A stretch of 64,000 nucleotides of DNA from Lentzea alba (lineage in GTDB: Bacteria > Actinomycetota > Actinomycetes > Mycobacteriales > Pseudonocardiaceae). The notes beneath the pieces are model-generated. The model was not told where the DNA came from. It made no database searches and worked only from the letters and a program-made list of their open reading frames with translations. The stretch's first letter is position 1. Each line of letters begins with the position of its first letter. The stretch is taken from positions 62,001 to 126,000 of the forward strand of contig NZ_JAAMPJ010000014.1 in NCBI RefSeq assembly GCF_011067745.1, read 5' to 3'. This document shows positions 49,651 to 58,288 of this stretch, piece after piece. Position numbers and translations under genes: made by a program.

Positions 49651-51539
49651 TCGGACAGTTCCAGCACCGGAACCCCCGGCGGGGTGAACCCGAACACCTG
49701 CCCGTAGAACGACAGCTCCGCCTCCAGCGCGATCTTGATCGTCTCGGCCTTGCGGAACCCGTGCTGCTCACCCTCGAACGTGAGGTACGCGTGCGGGATC
49801 CCCGACCCGGCCAGGTCCGCGGCGAACCGGTCCGCCTGCTCCGGCGGGCAGATCTCGTCCTCCAGGCCCTGCAGCAACAGCACCGGCCCCGACACCGACC
49901 GCGCCTTCGTCGACGGCGACCGGTCCCGATACCGGTCCGCCGCCTCCGGAAGCGTGCCGACCAGGCCCTCGACGTAGCGGGACTCGAAGTCGTGCGTCTC
50001 GCCGCCCTCCGACGTCCAGCCCGCCAGATCCAGGATCGGGAACGCCACCATCCCGCACCGGTACACATCCGTCGAGGTCAGCGACGCGGCCGAGGTCCAG
50101 CCACCCGCCGAACCACCCCGGATGCCCAGCCGCTGCGGATCCGCGGTGCCCTCCTTGGCGAGCTGCTGGGCGACGAACGCGCAGTCCTCCACGTCCACCA
50201 CACCCCACTGCTCCCGCAGCCGCTCCCGGAACGCACGGCCGTAGCCGGTGGACCCGCCGTAGTTCACCGCCACCACGCCGATGCCGCGGCTGGTGAAGTA
50301 CGCGATGTCGGTGTCGAGCTTCGGCAGCGCACGCCCGGTCGGACCGCCGTGCACGTGCACCACGTACGGCGGCAACTCACCCTCGGGCGCGGCGAAGTCC
50401 GGGTTGGACGGCGCGTAGACGTACGCGGGGATCTCGCCGAACATCCGCTCGACCGGCACCGGCAGATACGCGTCCTCCGGCGAGGACTCCCCGCCGGTCA
50501 GATAAGTCAGCTCACCGTTGGACAGGTCCAGGCGCACCACCGCGTACTCCGACGTCGGCCCCGCCGCGCCGCACACCACCACACCGTCGCGCACCGACAG
50601 GTCCGACGCCCACGTCGGCAGGTCGGTCTGCACGTCGGTCACCGTCGCACTGCGCTCGTCGAGCACCGCGAGGTGACCGCTGCGCACGACGAGGTAGCGG
50701 CCCGGCGACAGCGTCGCGAACCAGCGGTTGCCCAGCCGCCACATCGGGCCGCCCAGTTCCTCCTCGCACGGCGCGAGGTTCTTGCGCGAGGCGTCCAGGC
50801 CGACGCGGAAGAGGTTCCACCAGCCGTCCGGGTCGGTCAGCACCAGCAGGGAGTCGCCCTCCCACTCGAACTGGCACACCGCCTCGGTCGTCGACCCCGC
50901 CAGCACCCGATGCCCGGCACCCGCCGAATCGAGCTCGGCGACGCACAGCTCCGCGCCGTCCCACGGCATCTGCGGGTGGTTCCAGCCGATCCACGCGAAC
51001 TTCGTGCCGTCCGGGCTGATCTTCGGGCCGGTCATGAAGTGGTGCGAGCCGCCCAGCACCCGCACCTCACCGGACGAGGTGATCGCCACCAGGTCGCGGC
51101 GCACGTCCGTGCGGGCGTCACCGGTGATCGTCTCCCGCACGCACCACACCTCGCCGTCCGGGCCCGCGGACAGGTCGGCGTACCGGATCCCGTGGTGCCG
51201 CTCCGGTTCCGGCGTCAGCGGCGTGGGCCGCGGGTCGTCGGGGTTGAACACGTACACGCGCTGGTCGGCCCAGTGCGTGAACGCCACCCGGTCCTCGGCC
51301 AGCACCACGAACGGCCGCCCGCCGTACTCGTGCACCCGGTTGCGGGCGTTCCACGGCGCGGGCAGCACGTCCACGCCGTCCCGCACCAACGCCACCCGGC
51401 CACCCTCGGCCGGACGGCTCTCCGCCCACCACACCCGCTCACCGGACAGGTCGGCCCACTGGAACCCACCACCCGGCTTCGCCGTGTCGCCGGCACCGAT
51501 CGGCGAGGTCCACGTCCCGTACGAAGCGATCTTCACCAC
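49647..51539 (-). CDS. S9 prolyl oligopeptidase-family peptidase
   Basis: A 630-residue cytoplasmic serine peptidase. The first 380 residues form an N-terminal beta-propeller (repeats such as GVVVCGAAGPTSEYAVVRLD), the rest an alpha/beta-hydrolase domain: HVHGGPTGRAL oxyanion loop, nucleophile GIRGGSAGGWTSAASL, acid Asp in LLLQGLEDEICPPEQ, His in FEGEQHGFRKAE. It cleaves short peptides, likely with acylaminoacyl or dipeptidyl specificity. Translationally coupled with the S66 peptidase, suggesting joint breakdown of peptides or wall fragments. Confidence 0.93.
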   Translation of the reverse strand: MVKIASYGTWTSPIGAGDTAKPGGGFQWADLSGERVWWAESRPAEGGRVALVRDGVDVLPAPWNARNRVHEYGGRPFVVLAEDRVAFTHWADQRVYVFNPDDPRPTPLTPEPERHHGIRYADLSAGPDGEVWCVRETITGDARTDVRRDLVAITSSGEVRVLGGSHHFMTGPKISPDGTKFAWIGWNHPQMPWDGAELCVAELDSAGAGHRVLAGSTTEAVCQFEWEGDSLLVLTDPDGWWNLFRVGLDASRKNLAPCEEELGGPMWRLGNRWFATLSPGRYLVVRSGHLAVLDERSATVTDVQTDLPTWASDLSVRDGVVVCGAAGPTSEYAVVRLDLSNGELTYLTGGESSPEDAYLPVPVERMFGEIPAYVYAPSNPDFAAPEGELPPYVVHVHGGPTGRALPKLDTDIAYFTSRGIGVVAVNYGGSTGYGRAFRERLREQWGVVDVEDCAFVAQQLAKEGTADPQRLGIRGGSAGGWTSAASLTSTDVYRCGMVAFPILDLAGWTSEGGETHDFESRYVEGLVGTLPEAADRYRDRSPSTKARSVSGPVLLLQGLEDEICPPEQADRFAADLAGSGIPHAYLTFEGEQHGFRKAETIKIALEAELSFYGQVFGFTPPGVPVLELSE

Positions 51540-51617
51540 AACCCGACCCTATACGCGGAGTGTTTGGTGGGGGAGGACCTGCCGACGATCTCCGCGTGGC
51601 CTAGGGTCGTAGGGGCC

Positions 51618-52190
51618 ATGGCTCGTGTCATCCACGTATTCCGCGCACCCGACCGGTTCGTCGCCGGAACCGTCGGGCAGCCCGGCGACCGCACCTTCTA
51701 CCTGCAGGCCTCCGAGCAGAGCAGGCTGATCAGCGTCGCCCTGGAAAAGCAGCAGGTGCAGGTCCTCGCCGAGCGCATCGGCTCGTTGCTCGAGGAGGTG
51801 CACCGACGCTTCGGCGCCGACGTCCCCGACGACCCGCCGCCGGACGACGACAACCTCGACACCGAACCCCTCGACGTGCCCGTCGAGGAGGAGTTCCGCG
51901 TCGGCACCATGGGCCTCGGGTGGGACGCCGAGTCCAAAGCCGTCGTGATCGAACTCCTCGCGGTCTCCGAGGAGGAGGTCGACGAGGCCGTCGTGCTCGA
52001 CGACACCGAGGAAGGCCCCGACGCCGTGCGGGTCTTCCTGTCGCCTACCGCCGCCCGCGCCTTCGCCGAACGAGCCGACCGCGTCGTCAACGCCGGCCGC
52101 AAACCGTGCCCACTGTGCGCCGAACCGCTCGACCCGGACGGCCACATCTGCCCCCGGCAGAACGGCTACCGCCGCACCGAAGAAGACTGA
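51618..52190 (+). CDS. DUF3090 protein
   Basis: A 190-residue cytoplasmic actinobacterial protein of unknown function. It starts at ATG 51618 with TAGGGT 10 bases upstream (leaderless or nearly so); the very long open frame before it is antisense noise. ARVIHVFRAPDRFVAGTVGQ and YLQASEQSRLISVALEKQQV are the family start, and the end carries PCPLCAEPLDPDGHICPRQN, a likely zinc ribbon. In many actinomycetes it is adjacent to a SCO1664-type gene, as here (10 bp downstream). Confidence 0.93.
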   Translation: MARVIHVFRAPDRFVAGTVGQPGDRTFYLQASEQSRLISVALEKQQVQVLAERIGSLLEEVHRRFGADVPDDPPPDDDNLDTEPLDVPVEEEFRVGTMGLGWDAESKAVVIELLAVSEEEVDEAVVLDDTEEGPDAVRVFLSPTAARAFAERADRVVNAGRKPCPLCAEPLDPDGHICPRQNGYRRTEED

Positions 52191-52200
52191 GAAGACTGAC

Positions 52201-52989
52201 ATGGACACCTCCGCGGCCCTGGAGTTGCTGAACAACGGCCGCATCGAGGTCGAAGGCCGCCTGGTCGATGCCTCCAACGCCACCTTGTTCTGCAAGATCT
52301 CGTTGGACGGCGTCGACGCCCAGTGCGTCTACAAACCCGTGCGCGGCGAACGCCCGCTGTGGGACTTCCCCGACGGCACCCTCGCGGGCCGCGAGGTGGC
52401 CACCTACCTGATCTCCGCCGCCGCCGGCCTCGACGTCGTGCCCCCCACCGTGCTGCGCCCCGGCCCGTTCGGCACCGGCATGGTCCAACTCTGGATCGAC
52501 ACCCGCGAGGAAGACGAACTCGTCGACATCATCGGCGTCGACGACGTCAAACCCGGCTGGATCCCCGTCTTCCACGCCCACGACCGCTTCGGCGACCCCG
52601 CCGTCCTGGTGCACGCCGACCACCCGCGCATCGCCCTGATGTCCGCCTTCGACGTCGTCGTCAACAACGCCGACCGCAAAGGCGGCCACGTCCTGCACGC
52701 CCTCGACGGCGCGGTCTACGGCGTCGACCACGGCATCTGCCTGCACACCGAACCCAAACTCCGCACCGTGCTGTGGGGCTGGGCCCGCGAACCCCTGCCC
52801 GCCGAAGTGCTGGAGTCGCTGCGCCGGCTGAGATCCGCGCTGGACGGTGAGCTGGGCGAGACGCTGCACGACCACCTCACCCGCGCCGAGGTCCGGGCCG
52901 TGGGGGAGCGCACCGACAAACTCCTCGCCGCCGGCGTCTACCCCGAACCGTCCGGCGACTGGCCCGCCATCCCCTGGCCCGCGTTCTGA
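52201..52989 (+). CDS. SCO1664-family kinase-like protein
   Basis: A 262-residue cytosolic protein of the SCO1664 family, distantly related to PI3/4-kinase-like folds. AQCVYKPVRGERPLWDFPDG, LAGREVATYLISAAAGLDVV, FDVVVNNADRKGGHVL and VYGVDHGICLHTEPKLRTVL are the conserved blocks; the VNNADRK and DHG motifs stand in for catalytic and metal loops, so kinase activity is plausible. Function not established. It forms a unit with DUF3090. The following S66 gene starts 87 bp downstream. Confidence 0.92.
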   Translation: MDTSAALELLNNGRIEVEGRLVDASNATLFCKISLDGVDAQCVYKPVRGERPLWDFPDGTLAGREVATYLISAAAGLDVVPPTVLRPGPFGTGMVQLWIDTREEDELVDIIGVDDVKPGWIPVFHAHDRFGDPAVLVHADHPRIALMSAFDVVVNNADRKGGHVLHALDGAVYGVDHGICLHTEPKLRTVLWGWAREPLPAEVLESLRRLRSALDGELGETLHDHLTRAEVRAVGERTDKLLAAGVYPEPSGDWPAIPWPAF

Positions 52990-53075
52990 CCGTGCCGGGT
53001 CCACCGGCGTGGAGATCGTCACTTGCAACCCGAGGCCGCGACCTCGTCGCCTCGACGTCACTACGCTCGGCACCC

Positions 53076-54110
53076 ATGTCGTTGATCAACCCGCCCAAGC
53101 CCCAGCCGGGTGACCGTGTCGCGATCGTGTCCCCGGCCGCGGGGCTGCCCGGCCTGTTCCCCCTGCCCTACGAACTGGGCCTCAACCGACTCAAGAACGA
53201 CTTCGGCCTCGACCCCGTCGAGTACCCGGCCACCCGCAAGATGGGCTCGACCCCGCGGGAACGCGCCGACGACCTGCACGCCGCGTTCGCCGACCCCACG
53301 ATCAAGGCCGTGATCGCGACCATCGGCGGCGACGACCAGATCACCGTGCTGCCGCACCTGGACGCCGAGCTGATCATCGCGAACCCCAAGCCGTTCTTCG
53401 GGCACAGCGACAACACCAACCTGCTGGTGTGGCTCGCCAACCGCGGCATCGTCGGCTTCTCCGGCGGCAGCGTCATGGTCCAGTTCGGCCGGCCCGGCGC
53501 CATGCACCCGGCCAGCGCCGACTCGCTGCGCGCCGCCCTGTTCACGCCCGGCGAGTACCAGTTGACCGAGAGCACCGCCTACGGCGACAAGGACAGCCCC
53601 TGGGAAGACCCCGCCACCTTCGACGTCGAACCCGTGCTCGAACCCAGCGGCGGCTGGATCTGGCACCAGCCGGACCGGGTCGTGCAGGGCCGGTCGTGGG
53701 GCGGCAACCTGGAGATCCTGTCCTGGCTGATGATGGCCGACCGGGAGATCAACTCTCCCGAGCACTACGACGGCCGTGTGCTGTTCTTCGAGACCTCCGA
53801 GGAGATGCCGTCCGCGACCGAGGTCTACCGGATCCTGCGCAACATGGGCGAACGCGGCCTGCTGCGGCGATTCCCCGCCGTGCTCGTCGGCCGCGCCAAG
53901 GCCTGGTTCTTCACCAACCAGCACACCGACCGCGCCACCCACACCGCCGAGCAGCGCGCCGCCGTGATCAAGGCCTTCAGCGAGTACGCGCCCGACACGA
54001 TGATCGTGTTCGACGTCGACCTCGGCCACACCGACCCGCAGATCGTCATGCCCGTCGGCGGCACGGTGAAAGTCGACGGCCCCGGCCGCACGATCACCGT
54101 CACCTACTGA
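53076..54110 (+). CDS. S66 peptidase, MccF-like
   Basis: A 344-residue peptidase, longer than the S66 protein at 48802. ATG 53076 lies 8 bases behind TACGCT, so it is probably leaderless. GDRVAIVSPAAGLPGLFPLP, nucleophile Ser in FFGHSDNTNLLVWLANRG, Glu in LFFETSEEMPSATEVY, and His in DVDLGHTDPQIVMPVGG are present. The length and FETSEEMPS motif fit the MccF immunity subgroup, which hydrolyses microcin C-like peptidyl-nucleotides, but wall-peptide cleavage is also possible. Confidence 0.9.
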   Translation: MSLINPPKPQPGDRVAIVSPAAGLPGLFPLPYELGLNRLKNDFGLDPVEYPATRKMGSTPRERADDLHAAFADPTIKAVIATIGGDDQITVLPHLDAELIIANPKPFFGHSDNTNLLVWLANRGIVGFSGGSVMVQFGRPGAMHPASADSLRAALFTPGEYQLTESTAYGDKDSPWEDPATFDVEPVLEPSGGWIWHQPDRVVQGRSWGGNLEILSWLMMADREINSPEHYDGRVLFFETSEEMPSATEVYRILRNMGERGLLRRFPAVLVGRAKAWFFTNQHTDRATHTAEQRAAVIKAFSEYAPDTMIVFDVDLGHTDPQIVMPVGGTVKVDGPGRTITVTY

Positions 54111-54138
54111 TGCGACAACCCCGGGCCTACTCGCTAGC

Positions 54139-54861
54139 GTGAGTCAGGTGATCGACGAGGACGCCAGATCCCGGCTCATCCGACGTTTCGGCGACGACGT
54201 GACCGGGTGGATCGCCGCGCTGCCCGACCTCCTCGCCACCCTCACCGCCCGCTGGCACCTCACCATCGCCGAGCTCATGCCCGGCGGCACCGGCACCACG
54301 TTCCTGTGCACGGGTCCGGGCGGCCGCGCGGTCCTGAAGATCACCCCGGACCACGACATCGCCGCCCAGGAGGCCAGAGCGCTCACCGCGTGGGCCGGCA
54401 CGCCCGCGATGGTCGACCTGCTCGACACCGACCTCGCCCGCGGCGCGCTACTGCTCGAAGCGATCACCCCCGGCACGCCCGCCACCGACCCCGCGCTCGT
54501 CGTCCCCCCACTGCACGACGCGAACCCCGCCGGCTTCCCGCCGCTCAAGGCCCGCGTCGACGTCCTGTTCGAAACCGTGCTCACCCGCCGCACCGGCACC
54601 TACTACGCCACCGAACACCACCGTGCCCGCAAACTCGCCGAGGACAACCTCACGCCGGTGCTGCTGCACGGCGACATGCACCCCGGCAACGTCCTGCAAG
54701 GCCCGCACGGACCGAAGGCCATCGACCCGCGCGCGTGCGTCGGCGACCCGGCGTTCGACTGGATGGACTTCGTGCACGACGGCCACGACCTGCACGGCGC
54801 GGACGTCGACCTCGACCGCGTCCACGAGTGGCTCACCGCCTTCAAACCGTTCTACGGCTAG
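54139..54861 (+). CDS. Aminoglycoside/hydroxyurea-type phosphotransferase
   Basis: About 240 residues (GTG 54139; GTG 54148 is possible). It resembles APH(6)/streptomycin-kinase and hydroxyurea kinase: MPGGTGTTFLCTGPGGRAVL (ATP loop), catalytic LLHGDMHPGNVL and metal-binding IDPRACVGDPAFDWMDF. It may inactivate an antibiotic or be a small metabolite kinase; the sequence cannot decide. It lies 28 bp behind the S66 peptidase gene and 9 bp before DUF3097. Confidence 0.87.
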   Translation: MSQVIDEDARSRLIRRFGDDVTGWIAALPDLLATLTARWHLTIAELMPGGTGTTFLCTGPGGRAVLKITPDHDIAAQEARALTAWAGTPAMVDLLDTDLARGALLLEAITPGTPATDPALVVPPLHDANPAGFPPLKARVDVLFETVLTRRTGTYYATEHHRARKLAEDNLTPVLLHGDMHPGNVLQGPHGPKAIDPRACVGDPAFDWMDFVHDGHDLHGADVDLDRVHEWLTAFKPFYG

Positions 54862-54870
54862 GGTTCGCGC

Positions 54871-55671
54871 GTGCGTTCTCACGACTACGGCCGCGACATC
54901 CTCAACACCCCGAAGCGCAAGAAGGTCCCCGAGATCCCGGCCGAACCCGGCCTCGTCGTCGAGGACCCCGCCAGCGGCTTCTGCGGCGCCGTCGTGAAGT
55001 TCGAGTACGGCCAGGTCGTGCTGGAGGACCGGCACGGCCGCCACCGGCTGTTCCCGCTGCACCCCGCCGGCTTCCTCGTCGACGGCCGGCCCGTCACCCT
55101 CGTCAAACCCGCGCCACAGCCCCAGAAACCCCGCGTCAGCGCGTCCGGATCCGTGAAAGTCGAAGGCCTGCGGGCGAAAACCGCCAAGGCCAGCCGCATC
55201 TGGGTCGAGGGCAAGCACGACGCCGAGCTCGTCGAACGCGTCTGGGGCCACGACCTGCGCGTCGAAGGGATCGTCGTCGAACCGCTGGGCGGCGTCGACG
55301 AACTGCCCGGCCTCATCCGCGAGTTCGGCACGGCACCGCACCGCCGCCTCGGCGTCCTGGTCGACCACCTCGTCGCGGGCTCCAAGGAACAGCGCATCGT
55401 CGAGCAGATCCACGACGACAACGTGCTGGTCACCGGGCACCCGTACGTCGACATCTGGCAGGCCGTGAAACCGCGGGCGGTGAAGATCGAGGCCTGGCCC
55501 GTCGTGCCCCGCGACATCGGCTGGAAGGAAGGCGTCTGCGCACAGCTCGGCTGGGGCGAGACCTGGGAGGGCTGGCAGCGCGTGCTGGGCGCGGTGAGCA
55601 GCTACCGCGACATCGAGTCGGACCTGCTCGGCGCGGTCGAGCGGCTCATCGACTTCGTCACCGTCGACTGA
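54871..55671 (+). CDS. DUF3097 protein
   Basis: A 266-residue cytosolic protein from GTG 54871. RSHDYGRDILNTPKRKKVPE, VKFEYGQVVLEDRHGRHRLF and ASRIWVEGKHDAELVERVWG are typical of DUF3097, which is conserved in actinomycetes and has no known function; the middle resembles a TOPRIM-like fold (VEGKHDAELVERVWG). TAGGGT (54860-54865) 5 bases before the start suggests a leaderless mRNA. Its stop abuts the stop of the convergent lipoprotein gene. Confidence 0.9.
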   Translation: MRSHDYGRDILNTPKRKKVPEIPAEPGLVVEDPASGFCGAVVKFEYGQVVLEDRHGRHRLFPLHPAGFLVDGRPVTLVKPAPQPQKPRVSASGSVKVEGLRAKTAKASRIWVEGKHDAELVERVWGHDLRVEGIVVEPLGGVDELPGLIREFGTAPHRRLGVLVDHLVAGSKEQRIVEQIHDDNVLVTGHPYVDIWQAVKPRAVKIEAWPVVPRDIGWKEGVCAQLGWGETWEGWQRVLGAVSSYRDIESDLLGAVERLIDFVTVD

Positions 55672-55672
55672 C

Positions 55673-56197
55673 TCACAGCTCCCGCAGCACGTCGTCGCCG
55701 GCCGGGGCGCTGCGCCCGTCGCGGCACAACCGTGCGAGCTCACCGTCGCGCTGCTCGAGCACCCCCGCCGGGACCGCGACGTGGAACACCGCGACGTCGC
55801 GGCCGTCCGCCGTGGCCGGGGCGTCGCCGGTCACGCCGCGCCGGCCGAACAGGATCACCGTCGTGCCGTCCGGCAGCTCCGGCGTGCCGGGCTCGTTCCA
55901 CAACGCGAACTCCGCGGGCGGCGCCTGCCCGGACAACGTCTCGTCCGTGCGCAGCAGCAGCCCCACACCGGACGTCGGCCCCTGCACCAGCCGCGGATGG
56001 CCCGTCACCGTCACCCGCGCGACGAACAACGACTTGGCCGCGTCCGACCGCACGACCTCCTCCGTCGGTGACAGGCAGTCGGCGGGCGGAGACTGGCCGC
56101 AGCCCGCCCCCGCCACACACACCGACAACGCCACCAGCGCGGGGATCAGGTACGGGCCGCCCAGAACGGGCCGTCCTCCGAACCGATCAGCTCCCAC
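55673..56197 (-). CDS. Predicted small lipoprotein or secreted protein
   Basis: An ORF of up to 174 residues overlapping the upstream amidase gene by 52 bp; start GTG 56197, or GTG 56134 with a shorter leader. The leader LIPALVALSVCVAGAGCGQS ends in a weak lipobox AGC. Mature part CLSPTEEVVRSDAAKSLFVA, VTVTGHPRLVQGPTSGVGLL and PDGTTVILFGRRG looks like a short beta-barrel domain, unknown to me. Both termini and localisation are uncertain. It probably shares a transcript with the amidase-domain protein. Confidence 0.7.
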   Translation of the reverse strand: MGADRFGGRPVLGGPYLIPALVALSVCVAGAGCGQSPPADCLSPTEEVVRSDAAKSLFVARVTVTGHPRLVQGPTSGVGLLLRTDETLSGQAPPAEFALWNEPGTPELPDGTTVILFGRRGVTGDAPATADGRDVAVFHVAVPAGVLEQRDGELARLCRDGRSAPAGDDVLREL

Positions 56198-57456
56198 AGC
56201 GCCTTGTCCCTCCGATCCTCCGTGTGATAGCTCAGCAACGGCCAGCCGTCACTGCCCCGCCCGGTCACCATGGCGGTGTGATCCGGAATGTTCGGCGGGT
56301 CGCCATAGCCGTTGAAATCCATCTGGAAAACGTCGGACAACAGCAGATCGTCCAGATACTGCAGGAACGTGACCCGACCGCCGTAGTTGTACTCGTAGAT
56401 GCTCCAGTTCCGCGCACCGCCCCACGTGTAGGTCTTGCGGGGTGAGCAGTCGTTGCAGCGGTAATACCAGACGTCGTAATCGTCGTAGTTGAAGACGGCG
56501 TCGATCAAGGCCTCGCTGCCGCGCTCCTCGTAGCGGCCGTTCCACAGCACCCAGGAAATGAACGTCGTGCAGTCGTTCGTGTCCCGGACGTAGGGAACGT
56601 CGTTGTCCTCGGCGTAGTACCAGGCCATGTCGACCATGTACTGGTAGTTGTACGGACGCCCCTCACCGCCCTGCGCCCCGACCTGCTCGGTCGCGACACC
56701 GGCGAACGGCCGGGTGGCGGGCCTGCCCAGCCCGCTGGGCTCCGGGGTCTGCTTGCCCTGCCCCGGCTGCCGCGCGTCCGGCGTCGTGACCTGCTTGTTC
56801 GCCATCTTCGCGGCGTCGGCCGCCTTCAGCGCGGGCAGGTTCGCCTGGATGCCGTCGCGCACGGCGGAGACCCGCTCGCGGATCTTGGCCCGGCGCTGGT
56901 CGTCCGGTACCGCGAGCGCGGCCCGCATCCGGCCCTCGGAGAACTCGCTCGCGGCGTCGAGCGCGACGATGTCGGAGATCGCCCACGACCCGCCCAGCCA
57001 CTGGTAGCTGACGCGGTGCCGCGACGTGCCCGTCGTGGCACCGTCCCTGGCGCCGTCGACGGGATGACCGCTGCGTTCCACCAGCACGGCGGTGCGGCTG
57101 GTGCCGCCGCCTTCGACCGATTCGACCTTCACCTCGGTCGTCACGGTGCTGACCCGGGCGCCGGCCGCGTCCCGCGCGACCGCTCGGTCCTGGCTCAGCG
57201 CCAGCCGGGCCGCGGCCTTGTCCACTGCCGCGCCGGTCAGCGCCGGGCGGATCCCCGCGGTGGCCCTGGCCCGGTCGGAGTCGGCCAGCACCGCCGCGTT
57301 CTCGACCAGCAGCAGGTCGCGGGCAAGTGAAGCGAGGTGCTCGGGAGAAGGATTGTCCGGAACGGCCTGGGCCGTTCCGGACACGGACACCGCCACGAGG
57401 CTCGCGACGGCCAACAAGAGACTCACTCGTCTTGTTCTGCTCGTACTACTCGACAC
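56146..57456 (-). CDS. Secreted amidase-domain protein
   Basis: A 436-residue secreted protein; GTG 57456 follows GGGGGA. Signal peptide (RRVSLLLAVASLVAVSVSG). A helical middle region (residues 30-250) precedes the C-terminal putative amidase domain (PF12671-like) with catalytic Cys in NDCTTFISWVLWNG, a conserved WYYAEDNDVPYVRDT and His in NIPDHTAMVTGRG. Such proteins hydrolyse peptidoglycan amide bonds. The following 3' gene overlaps. The upstream gap to the divergent NfeD gene is 369 bp. Confidence 0.88.
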   Translation of the reverse strand: MSSSTSRTRRVSLLLAVASLVAVSVSGTAQAVPDNPSPEHLASLARDLLLVENAAVLADSDRARATAGIRPALTGAAVDKAAARLALSQDRAVARDAAGARVSTVTTEVKVESVEGGGTSRTAVLVERSGHPVDGARDGATTGTSRHRVSYQWLGGSWAISDIVALDAASEFSEGRMRAALAVPDDQRRAKIRERVSAVRDGIQANLPALKAADAAKMANKQVTTPDARQPGQGKQTPEPSGLGRPATRPFAGVATEQVGAQGGEGRPYNYQYMVDMAWYYAEDNDVPYVRDTNDCTTFISWVLWNGRYEERGSEALIDAVFNYDDYDVWYYRCNDCSPRKTYTWGGARNWSIYEYNYGGRVTFLQYLDDLLLSDVFQMDFNGYGDPPNIPDHTAMVTGRGSDGWPLLSYHTEDRRDKALWELIGSEDGPFWAART

Positions 57457-57825
57457 AATTCCCCCATAAATGGAATCGGCAGTGACGAGCCCGCAGAGGC
57501 ACTGGTGTTGTGCGTGAATGTGGTAGCCCGCCCCCACGGACCGCAGACGACCGTAGCGAAATACGCAGAAAAGGGTCAATGCGGGAAAAACGGCGCCGAA
57601 AGCCTCCGAAAAGGACGGCCCATCGGACGTGCCACCGGCAGCGGACGATGATCACGCCGGCCTGGGCGGCGGCCGCACCGGCACCGGACGCCGCCGGTCC
57701 CGCGCCCCCAGGTGAAGAGCTGACGCGGCGTCGACACCGCCGATTGATCGATTTCGGTCACGGTCCGGGTCCCAGCACGGTGAATCTTGGAGCCGGGTGG
57801 TCCCCGTTGGTGTATGTATGGGCGC
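57457..57825. other. Gap without recognisable gene
   Basis: This 369-bp divergent gap between the amidase-domain gene and nfeD is GC-rich in its left part and less so in the right. It has no ORF with convincing codon use or start, and no clear repeat. Promoters of both neighbours must lie here; I could not identify them. Confidence 0.6.
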
Positions 57826-58251
57826 ATGGCCGCGCTGATCTGGCTGATCGTCGGGATACTGCTCGTCGTCGCCGAGGTTCTCTCCGGTGACTTCGTGCTG
57901 GTCATGCTCGGCGCCGCGGCGCTGGCAGCGGCGGGCGTGTCCGCACTGGGGGCCCACGACCTGGTGAGCGTGCTCGTCTTCGCGGTGTCGTCGGTCGGCC
58001 TGATCGTCGGGGCCCGGCCGTTCGTGAAGAAGCGGCTGCAGCTCGGGATGGGCGTCAAGATGCACCACGAGGCGCTGCTGGGTGCCAGGGCCGTCGCGGC
58101 GTCCCAGGTGGACGAGCACGGCGGGCAGGTGAAGATCGGTGGCGACACCTGGAGCGCCCGCACCCTCGACGGGTCCGTGATCGAGCAGGGCGAAGCCGTC
58201 ACCGTTGTCGAGATCTCGGGGGCGACGGCCGTGGTCATCGCGGCCGTCTGA
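57826..58251 (+). CDS. NfeD-like membrane protein
   Basis: A 141-residue membrane protein. N-terminal helices (LIWLIVGILLVVAEVLSGDF, LVMLGAAALAAAGVSAL, LVFAVSSVGLIVGARP) precede a C-terminal OB-fold (ALLGARAVAASQVDEHGGQV, GDTWSARTLDG, VVEISGATAVV). NfeD-like proteins pair with SPFH proteins, encoded next, and organise flotillin-type membrane domains. The start ATG follows TATGTATG closely, so it may be leaderless. Confidence 0.92.
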   Translation: MAALIWLIVGILLVVAEVLSGDFVLVMLGAAALAAAGVSALGAHDLVSVLVFAVSSVGLIVGARPFVKKRLQLGMGVKMHHEALLGARAVAASQVDEHGGQVKIGGDTWSARTLDGSVIEQGEAVTVVEISGATAVVIAAV

Positions 58252-58288
58252 CCCAGAAGTGTGTGACCTGAGAAGGATGTGAGCCGAG

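Noticed and set aside
49608-51617. Upstream extension of the DUF3090 reading frame
   Set aside because: Lies antisense to the S9 peptidase; DUF3090 family start ARVIHVF is at 51618.
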